NCBI GenBank assembly: GCA_977017575.1
Contig: CDRNVI010000054.1
Span: 124,001 to 188,000 of the forward strand
Direction of reading: 5' to 3'
Length of the DNA: 64,000 nt
Origin: Paramoeba atlantica
Lineage: Eukaryota; Discosea
Each line of letters opens with the position of its first letter. Position 1 is the stretch's first letter. A program made the translations under genes and the position numbers. The notes beneath the pieces are model-generated. The model did no database searches. It saw only the letters and a program-made list of their open reading frames with translations, and was not told the origin of the DNA. Shown in pieces: positions 55,596 through 64,000 of the stretch.

Positions 55596-58500
55596 TTTGC
55601 GATGAATAAGGGGAGAGAAGTATGAACCGCGGCATTGCCTCTATATTTTTACCCAATACTTGAACCCTGTAGGTCCATCGGGGGGGTATACGATTTTAAG
55701 ACAAGCAATCAAACTAGCAATTTCATATTTTGGAGCCCAAAACTAGCAATTCGATCTCCCGTAAGTATAAGAACAATAATAACAATAATAACAATAAAAA
55801 CAAGCAATCCAGACCCAATCCATTCGCGCGTTCCGGACCGGGTCTTTCGACCTCTCCACGGCCTGACTTGTGAACCCTTCCCTTGTTATATGGGAGGGCG
55901 CAGGCGCGGGCCTGTGTCGACAGCGACACGGTCGCGAAACAGGATGCTAGCCGACGGGGAGGAGATTCACTACCCGTGTACTATCTCACTTGGGGTACCT
56001 AGCCCTTTCGAGCTAGGCGTGAGTATACACTCTGTCGACACGACGAACATCCGGACCAGAGGATGCAAGAGAGGATGTCACTACACCACTTCCATATTGC
56101 CATAGCCTATCAGGGATGGGTCAGGTGTCGGTAGGGATCGTAGCACCATCATACGTGCCTGCGACCGCATTAAAGTGACGTTCAAGCCAGCAAGAAGTCG
56201 GTGTAAGGCTTCTTTTTTGGATAGGTTACCGGAGTGCATTGAGTGCTCAATTGTCATGTCACGGATCACCGCCATAGCGCTGGGGCACCATGAGCCGTAT
56301 GATTCTACGGCCATGGCCGCAAATCGGAGTTTGGCTGCGGCGGCTTCTTCTCGTTGTTTCTGCTTGTGTTCCGTTGCGTATCTTTCCGCAAAGGATCCAG
56401 CTGTTACCACGCTAGCATCACGGACTAGATCCGTATATTTCGTTTGCTGGACGTGTGTGACAGCGAAATCCATTACAAGGCCCTGGCCCGCTCGAAAACT
56501 TGAGATTAATACGTCCGCCGGTCGCGTCAGACCGCCGCCAGGGCCCGTGTTATGCAGGCTTACTTCGCGCTTCGTTGTAAGCCCGGCATTTGTGCATGAT
56601 ATCGTCGGAGTTTGCTGTCTCTGGGTTCAACTGTTCAGGTGGGGAAGACGAGAGCTTTGGAATTTTCCCGGTATTTGAAACGAAGTTATAGCCCGCGCGC
56701 CTATTGACGTCCCGTACTGCGAATTCAAAGCTTTCACCATTCGACATAGGGACTAAGCTCAGGAAAATATTGACGGGTGAGCGAAATAATGCTGTTGCGT
56801 GATACGTGGTTGAACGCGTTTCGGAGATCAACTTTACATAAGACGAAGTCCTCGTCATCAACGTGTTCCTCCATGGTCAATCTGCATAAATGTATTACCC
56901 TCTCGGCTCCAGCGGGTATTGCAACCCCGTACTGGTGTCCCCTGAAGAGCCGACAGGCCTTTGATTTGACAGAAAAACACGCAACCTTGCTTGCGAAGCG
57001 CCGGAGGGTTTCTCCTGCGGCGATGGGCCGAACATCGTGTGCTCCCTTATGATGTGCACATAAGCGTCCGCCTGCGAAGCGCGGCTGGACCTCGTCCAGC
57101 GCGCCTCCGGAAAGAAGATGGTTAACGAACTTGGTGAGCTTTCCCAATGGATCTATGCGCTCATCGTTGTGATATGCCATGGCTATCTGCACATGTTCTG
57201 GCCGAAGGCCGAACGCCCCTCCGGAGGATCCTCTGTGGAAACTTGAGAGTGCCTCGGTTACATTTTCCTGTGTGATCTTGAGAGGGGTTACGGACGATGA
57301 AGGAAGTTGTTCGCCTGGGTCTTCGCCAGAGAGTCGTGGAGGGTGCTTGTTTATGAGTTTATTGTAGGTGGCATCGTCATGGGGAGCGAGTGACACCGAG
57401 GTCAGTGCTGTCATGGCACGCGATAGCTCTCCATCTCGGGCAAGCCTAGCCGCTCGTAGAGCTGCCTTGTCGTCATTTTCTTCTACGCTGGTTGCTTGCG
57501 CCGGGGATTTGCGTTTGCGCTGTAGACTGGCGATTGCTTCACTCCAGAGGGGTATGTACTCCTTTTGGTTCCATCTGGAAAGACATTTTCGGACGTAGGA
57601 CGCATAAGAGGTTTTTTTCTTACTGCCTCCACGGCGGGGGGCCGGAAGGACACATTTCGGAAGCATCGCAAGGAGAGTCCACGCCTCGAGTGTGTTATCT
57701 AGCGTGGCTGTCATCAAGCAGGAAGTGAGTACTCGTGCCCATTCAGCCCTGCAGCAATAAGGGATATCCTTGCTCGTAATCACCGGCAGTGCGCACACAG
57801 AAGATAAGGTCGGCAGCAAGTTGTCTACATCCTCCACCTGATCGGGCTGATCATTAGGGTTCGTACCCGGGGGGCGTTCAGGCATCACAGCGGCGTTTGT
57901 GGTAGGGTTGGAGGAGTCGTTCAACTCACGGGAAGGATCCTGAGGGTTATCGGATGCGAGTGTGCGAAATTTGCAATGTCGCGTATGGGACTCCTTTTTG
58001 CCTAAGTGGGAATGTTTTTTGCAGTATGCACATCGAAATCTGCCTTCCTCTGCCCACCACGTGTCCGATACTTCCGCCCCGTGCCTGTTTGAGATGTGAT
58101 TATAATACGCCTGCCATTGATTTCCATGAGGACCGGTTTGCCACAAACATGATTCCACTGGGCACTTTCTAGCGTTATATGATGTTTTTGTCGTCCGCGT
58201 GAGGTTGGGTGATTTAACAGGCTCGGATTTGAAAGTGGCTCGGTTCCGCTTAAGCTTTACTTCCGATGTGACGCAGCTGTCTTGTGATGGTGCCGGTTCA
58301 ACGAAGACTCTGTCGCTACCGTGCTTTCGGAGCCTGATTGGTTGAAAGATGTCTGTGAGGTGGTACTTCTTTTAGAGCACTTCTTGTTCTTGCGCCTCTT
58401 TGGACTGCTAGAAACGGAGAAATGAGAAATGAGGTCCGTCGGAGTGAGGTCTGGGAACGTGGCCGTACTGCTTTCGGATTCGTAACAGTTCTTAGAGTGT

Positions 58501-59129
58501 TCTGAGTTTCGAAGGTGTCGTAAAAATCTCGCCTTCACAGCTTTATTAGATTTTCTCAATTGGCTGGGTGAAGTCGCATCAGTTCCCTCGAAGTTGACAT
58601 TAGGACCCTCATCAGTGGTCTTCACAGCCTTGCTAGATGTGCTTAATTGGCTGAGTGAAGTCGAATCGGTTCCGTCAGAATTGACATTAGAGCACTCATC
58701 GGTCATCTTCGCAGCCTTGCTAAATGTGCTTAGTTGGTTGTGTGAAATCGAATCGGCTCCTTCGAAATCAACATTATTAGACTTATCGATATCACGCTGG
58801 ACACTACAATGGATCTCCTCTTCAGTTCGGTCATGTACGTGACCCATGTCGGGCGTTTCAATATCCTTTTCTAAAGCGTGCGCACGGCGCATCCAATCGT
58901 GCGGGATATTTTGCGGGATGGCAGTAGTGTATAAACTCTCGTCATAGGTGCTTGCGCTTCGGATAAGATGTTCGTTGCCCTTAAACTGGTCCCAACTACC
59001 CAATTCATGGGATTTTTCTTCGTGGACAAAATTCTGATTAGAATCCATGATTCCAGGGTCGAAAGGTGTATCCTCAGGATGGTTGGCTGAGTGTGTCTCG
59101 TTCATTACCATCAAAAAGAGAGTAGACAA
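55596..59129 (-). pseudogene. Family-3 LINE copy e, full-length 5' end but internally deleted
   Basis: Start MNETHSANHPEDTP near 59105 after a leader (59146-59185). The N-terminal frame (58257-59105) has three tandem ~28-residue repeats (NVDFEGADSISHNQLS..., 58560-58780). Frame 56734-58158 carries the zinc finger (CLWQTGPHG...NHISNRH; CAYC...HTRHC) and RT up to NAFNHVSRN and FPELSPYVEW. The RT core with the YxDD box is deleted, as is the knuckle region; coding resumes at ESFEFAVRDVNRRAG (56700) and RPADVLISS...LVMDFAVTHVQQ (56480), ending at 56081. The 3' UTR core (55815-56050) and A-tail (55600) are normal. At least two deletions and several frameshifts; it could only move in trans. Confidence 0.85.
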
Positions 59130-59145
59130 AGAAAAAGAAAATAAT

Positions 59146-59185
59146 TCAACAAGGTACAGAAACTGTATCTTTATCGCTAATCTTT
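59146..59185 (-). promoter_or_regulatory. LINE 5' leader, copy e
   Basis: GATTAGCGATAAAGATACAG then TTTCTGTACCTTGTTGAATT on the minus strand. The A-tail of copy f follows directly. Confidence 0.7.
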
Positions 59186-61435
59186 TTTTTTGTACCTTTT
59201 TTTTTCTCAGCTCAAAACTAGCAATTTAATCTCCCCTAAGTATATACTACAAACAAGAAACAGTAAAAATTAAAACAAGCAATTCATGCCCATTTTTCCC
59301 GCATTTTTTTTAAAAAACTAGCAATTGGTGAGCCCAAAACTAGCAAATGTATGTAAAGCCCAACCAAACCGAGCAAACCCAAATCGAGCAAACCCGAAAC
59401 GAGCAAAACCTCAACCTGCCACCTCTCTCACTACCCCGGACCTTATTGTCCGCAGGACCGCCAGAAGCTGGCCACAACCTCCCTGCAGAACCAGGAACCA
59501 AACAAAGCAACCACGCCACTTACCGCCCCACCCTTGCCCACGAGGTTTTCCACCTCTTGGCCGCTTGCTACTCTTCCTTCCCGTACCCCAGGAGAGCCAG
59601 GTCGGGGCCCGTTGCGGGTAATCGCAAGACTAACATTCGGGCCTGCGACCTCATCAGTGTTACATTCAGAGCTGTGAGAATCTGATGTAAGGCCGCCCCC
59701 TTCGCTATGTCACTGCCCGATTTGGCCGTCCTAGCTACCGCGACCTCTCGGAGAACAGACATTGCGCTGGGACACCACGAGCCGTAGGATTCTACGACCA
59801 TGGCTCCGAACTTAAAGTGTGCTGCAGTCGCCTCTTCGCGTTGCGTGCTCTTGTTCACGGTGGCATATTGTTCCGCGAACGACCCCGCCGTCACCCAGTT
59901 GGCGTCACGGACTGTGTCCGTATACTTTTGTTGCTGGACATGGGTGACAGCGAAGTCGAGTACAAGGGACCGACCGAGGTGGCTGTCTATAAAGACATCT
60001 GCAGGCCTAGTGAGGGTGCCCCCCGGATCCTTGTTTCCCAGGCTGACCTCTCGTTTGGGGGCGAGCCCGGCCTTGGAACACTCCGCCGCAAACTGTGTTG
60101 CCAGAGCATTGTGTCGGGAAATGATACCATGCCCGCTTTTGCACGACATCGCGTGATCCCCCTCTGGACCAAGCGGCTGCGTGCATTTGTCCATGGGGCA
60201 AGGTCGGGTGCCGGGGTATGTGTTCTCCCCAAGCCACCAGCGTACCAGCATTCGGAACTCTGTCGGGGTATATGCGTGACCGTTCTTCTTGGAAGGCAAA
60301 ACAAATGCCCACTCCGACGCCCCTTCCCCCGTTTCAGAGATCCATCGGGCCCTCGTCCGCGGGTCAGCGGTATTAAGCGCGCTGTTGTATTCCTGGGAAG
60401 AGATCGAGTGACTGAGATCCCGTTGTCTGGGAACTACCGCTTCATTGCTAGATTCGCTCGCTTCGATAGTACTAAAGAGGGAACGATCTGACACAACCAT
60501 GCTCTTGGGTATTGTGCCATTTTCACCGTCTACCAGATTTAGTCCAGCGCGATTGTTGACATCGCTCACTGCTTCTTCGAAACCTTTTGCTTCGGTGGGG
60601 GCCCAGCCATCCTTCCTTGATGCGAATGCCACGGAGGCCACGTAAGCAGAAGAGGAATGTTCCTCTGCTGAACGGAGCCCTAGCCCTCCGAAGCGCTTGT
60701 CTCGTTGTGTCTGTCGCCGGGCGTCATCGCCAAGTGGGTGGAAAAAGTTTTCGACAGTGGACTGAACAGCGTCATCCAGGCGTCGACAAATATCTTGCAA
60801 TGCAGATGTCGGGGTGGTACGGAGAGAGTAGACCATCTTGCAGAAGCCTGCGCAATGCCGGATGAGGGAGAGCGATCTGGGGATCCTCGAGCAAAGTTAT
60901 GGCGGTTAGAGAATCTTGGGCCAGTTCGAAGACATTGTCCAAATGGAATTTATGACAGTATTCAGTGGATCCGACTGGGCTACCTAAAATGTTAAAATTA
61001 CCCTCTAAACTTTTATTCGGACCAGGGATGTCAGGGAAAACGGAGGCGCGAGGGGATGATGAGGGGTGTAAGGCGAGTTCCCATTTAGCGGCGTTGATAT
61101 GGAGTCCCCGTTGTGGTCCTTTGATTTCCAGCACGTCGAATGCGTGCCGCACATCAGCAGATGATCCAGCCAGCACCCCGTCGTCCAGATACCACAGATT
61201 CAAGTCGAGCATTGGGGTTACCGCGTGAATTTCCGCCGTTACTTCTCTCAGGACCAGGGAGAAAAGGAGAGGACCTAAGGGGTCGCCTTGTTGCACTCCT
61301 TCAGAAGACGGAATGGTGCGTGTTCCGAAAGTAAGTAGGCTGTCCGAAGAGTAACACCAATCTACGTAGTGACTGAGAGCGGGAAAGTGTTCGCGAGTAA
61401 GGGCAATGAAAGCACGCCCTGCCACTAGACAAGTT
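59186..61435 (-). pseudogene. Family-3 LINE copy f, 5'-truncated
   Basis: Minus-strand coding from AFIALTREHFPALSHYVDWCY (61425) through SSEGVQQGDPLGPLLFSLVL (61290), LWYLDDGVLAGSS (61190), a frameshift near 60880 (PQIALP... for PQIALSLIRHC), MVYSLRTTPTSALQDICRRLDDAV (60836), the knuckle CPMDKC...HAMSC (60190), LTRPADVFIDS...LVLDFAVTHVQQQKY (60000-59930), and LNVTLMRSQARMLVLR to 59580. Apart from the single shift the sequence is intact. Tail 59186-59567 has several AAAACTAGCAATT units and ends in A-runs against the leader of copy e. The 5' end stops inside RT at 61435, against the A-tail of copy g. Confidence 0.85.
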
Positions 61436-61439
61436 TCCA

Positions 61440-63060
61440 GGTAGGCTTTTTTTTTTGGTGGTAGAAATACTGAACTATATTATATTTGTATGTATCTTTT
61501 TTTTGAAGTCTTTTCAAATTCGTATTTGTTCTCGTCTAAATTTCCTCCCGTAAATTATCAGCCCAAAACTAGCAATTGTATATTATTATTATTATTTCCG
61601 CTCAAAGCTAGCAATCGATCTTACCATCCAGAAATAATAATTTCAAAACTAGCAAGCAATCCCCCCCGAAATCCATCCCTAACCAAATCACCCACGGACC
61701 AAAACTAAGACCCGTAACGGCACGCCGGTTAGTGGACTTGGTACCTCCCCCCCTGCCTGCCTGAGAAACCGAGGGGTCCCGATTTTCGGCTAATCCTCTT
61801 TGCCATACCCCAAGAGAGCTGCATTGGGGCTCTCTGCAGGGAGTCGCAGGACGAGCATACGAGCTTGTGACCGCATCAATGTCACGTTCAAGGAGATGAG
61901 AAGGTGATGCAATACCTCTCCTTTTAGCAGGGTGTTTCCTCCGTAGGCCGCCCTATCTGCGGCTACCTTCCGAAGGACTGCCATGGCGCTGGGACTCCAC
62001 GAGCCGTAGGACTCCACGACCATCGCGGCAAATTTCATTTTCGCTACCTCGGCCCCTTCACGCTGCTTCACCTTGTTAGTGGTAGCGTACTGCTCCGCAA
62101 ACGACCCCGCCGTCACCCAGTTAGCGTCACGGACTGTGTCCGTATATTTTTGTTGCTGGACATGGGTGACGGCGAAGTCGAGTACGAGAGGATGACCTAA
62201 ACCACTATTCGTAAAGAAGACATCTCCGGGCCTAGTGAGGGTTCCCCCCGGGCCCTTGTTCCCTAGGTTCACCTCTCGCTTCGGCGCAAGCCCCGCTTTC
62301 TTACATTCATCCGAAAATTGAGAAGCAAGCGCGTTGTGGCGAGAGGTGATGCCGTGGCCACTTTTGCACGACAGCGTATGGTCTCCTTCTGGACCGAGAG
62401 GCTGCGTACATTTCTCCATGGGGCAGGGTCGGGGACCTGGGTATATATTTTCCCCGAGCCACCAACGCACCAGCGTCCGGAACTCCGTGGGCGTGTATGC
62501 GAAGCCATCTTTCTTTGACAGCAGCACAAATGCCCATTCCGAAGCGCCTTCCCCAGTTTCAGAGATCCACCTGGCCCTGGTCCGTGGGTCAGTGTGTGCA
62601 AGCGCATTCCTAAACTCATGTGAAGAGATGGCGTGACTGAGGTCTCGCTGTCGGGGCACTACTAGGTCGTCAACCGACTCGTCAGTTCCAATCGTGCGAA
62701 ATGAGGGACGTTCTGATGAGACCCAACTTTTGGGTATTCTACCGGTTTCGCTGTCCACTATGCTCTGTCCAACGCGTCTGTTAACATCCCGCACAGCCCC
62801 TTCAAAACCTTTTGCTTCAGTGGGGTCCCAACCGTCTCTTTCTGATGCGAAGGCGACTGAAGCCACATATGCTGATGTGGCATGCTCTTCCGCCGAACGA
62901 AGCCCCAACCCACTAAACCGTTTGTCTCGTTGCGTTTGTCGCCGCGCCGTATCACTCAGTGGAAGGAAAAAAGTTTCTATGCTGGTCTGAACAGTGTCGT
63001 CTAGGCGCTGACATAGATCCCGTAGCTCCGATGTAGGTGTGGTTCGGAGTGCGTAATCCA
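61440..63060 (-). pseudogene. Family-3 LINE copy g, 5'-truncated, array end
   Basis: An open frame of about 420 codons (61790-63060): YALRTTPTSELRDLCQRLDDTV, QRDKRFSGLGLRSAEEHATSAYVASVAF, knuckle CPMEKC...HTLSC (62410), LTRPGDVFFTN...LVLDFAVTHVQQQKY (62240-62150), ESYGSWSPSAMAVLR and LNVTLMRSQARMLVLR. No RT is left. The tail (61440-61789) has AAAACTAGCAATT-like units at 61561, 61601 and 61642 and an A-run against copy f. The 5' end joins a (GGATT)4 microsatellite at 63060, beyond which no LINE sequence is seen. Confidence 0.85.
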
Positions 63061-63560
63061 ATCCAATCCAATCCAATAGACCGACATAAGTCGGTTAGAA
63101 TATATAACATTGTTCCCTCAAACTTATACTCTTCCACCTCCAAATTCAGAGGGGACGCGCTTTCACCACTTCACCCCTCCCCGACTCACTCCCCTGGAGT
63201 GAGTGTGCTTCCCCCTCTCGGCTTTTTTTCGACTTGTCTTTTTCCTCTCCGAGAGGGCCATGCGTCACGGTGGCCTCCCTTGAGGACCACTAGACGTGTC
63301 CTCCGCCGACGAGACTCGGCTCTCTGCACCTGGCGGTCGTCCAGCTCTCCGCACCTCGGCTCTGTCGCAGCTCTCTGCACCCGGATTGCCCCCGAAACTG
63401 TAATATGGGGATTACGCATCCGGCTCTCTGCACCTGCACATGACAACCGAGCTCTCTGCACCTGGGACGCCAGCTCTCCGCACCCGCACACCTCCGGCGA
63501 GGACGAAACCTCACATGATCCACCCGTCGTATGCGGGATAAGGACATGGTGAGCAAATCT
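63061..63560. repeat. Non-LINE sequence with repeated GCTCTCTGCACC motif
   Basis: Begins with CCGAC-ATAA-GTCGG. From 63318 to 63492 the motif GCTCTC[TC]GCACC occurs six times at 22-52 bp spacing, always followed by T/C and G-rich sequence. Open frames here are not convincing. Identity unknown. Confidence 0.5.
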
Positions 63561-63825
63561 CTGCACTATAAGTGCATGATAAAACACAGGGGGGTAAATC
63601 AGATCCTGCGGGGGGTCAAAAAATTGCAAAACCCTTCTAATTTTGGAAAATGATAGCGCATTCGAGAGCTCTCGCAGAGTTCTATGTTTTTGCGCTATTT
63701 TCACCCCCAAAAGAAAGCATTTGTGTTTATGGCATTTCTTTTAAAGTTTTTTTTCCCCTCTAAAATTTGCAGTTTTTCCCAAATTTGCTCATTTTTTCGT
63801 TTTTTCTCCATTTCGTCTCAGTTTT

Positions 63826-64000
63826 ATGCCGCGAAAGCGATCCCGTTCTATGCAGAACAAAGGATCTCTCTCCGATAGATCTCGTTGTTTTGGACTTTCC
63901 CCCAAAATCCCCAGATCTTAACCCCATTGAAAACAATTGGGAAATTATGGATGCCTTTATTAAAAAAGGTACAAATCCAGAAAATAGGACTGAACTTTTG
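63826..64000 (+). pseudogene. Tc1/mariner transposase scrap at the right edge
   Basis: Frame from 63887: VLDFPPKSPDLNPIENNWEIM, then DAFIKKGTNPENRTELL, running off the window. SPDLNPIEN-W with the catalytic Glu is the Tc1/mariner C-terminal signature. Just upstream, in another frame, ATG at 63826 starts MPRKRSRSMQNKGSLSDR, which could be a transposase N-terminus joined by a large internal deletion; that part is a guess. Confidence 0.7.

Noticed and set aside
1-64000. Polinton or other capsid-bearing large DNA element
   Set aside because: No protein-primed polymerase, packaging ATPase or capsid motif was seen.

Overview
This window is eukaryotic and appears to be made entirely of nested transposable elements. 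I recognise no host gene, tRNA or rRNA. Coding capacity is reverse transcriptase (RT), tyrosine recombinase, RNase H and DDE transposase in various states of decay. The mix (LINEs with a C-terminal restriction-like endonuclease, tyrosine-recombinase retroelements of the DIRS/PAT/Ngaro group, APE/RNase H LINEs, Tc1/mariner, pogo, hAT and Merlin DNA elements) points to a repeat-rich genome of a protist, alga or invertebrate. A florideophyte red alga is my guess from general impression only.

Layout. 1-5 kb: family-1 and family-2 LINEs, including an intact 1150-aa family-1 copy (735-4187, minus). 5.5-12.8 kb: an unrecognised element carrying covarying stem-loops and a gag-like ORF, split by a young, nearly whole DIRS-like element (6590-11715) with split direct repeats A1...B1-A2-B2. 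12.9-18 kb: family-2 LINE pieces, one pair arranged as a 5' inversion. 18-28 kb: two more DIRS-like fossils on the minus strand, RNase H LINE fragments and a stray LINE 3' tail. 28-33 kb: hAT, pogo, gag-like and APE-LINE pieces nested in one another. 33-34 kb: a 19-20 bp minisatellite of about 50 units. 35-39 kb: an intact Merlin/IS1595-like transposase and a 5'-truncated DIRS-like element. 39.3-63.06 kb: at least seven family-3 LINE copies plus tiny tail-only copies, all on the minus strand, each 3' A-tail running directly into the 5' end (often truncated) of the next. 63-64 kb: a short-motif repeat patch and a Tc1/mariner fragment.

How the parts relate. LINE families 1 and 3 share a 5' leader with two adjacent hairpins ending in TTCTGTACCTTGTTGA, placed 25-50 nt before the start codon; the same 16-mer precedes the first ORF of the young DIRS-like element. 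The family-3 array resembles the head-to-tail retrotransposon arrays known at some chromosome ends (HeT-A/TART in Drosophila, Genie/Gil in Giardia), or a LINE whose target is its own 5' end. The DIRS-like copies share Y-x-D-G instead of Y-x-D-D in RT and HSxK instead of HxxR in the recombinase, suggesting a distinct lineage. The signals I rate highest are the covarying hairpins that host the DIRS insertion, the tandem LINE array, and the shared leader.
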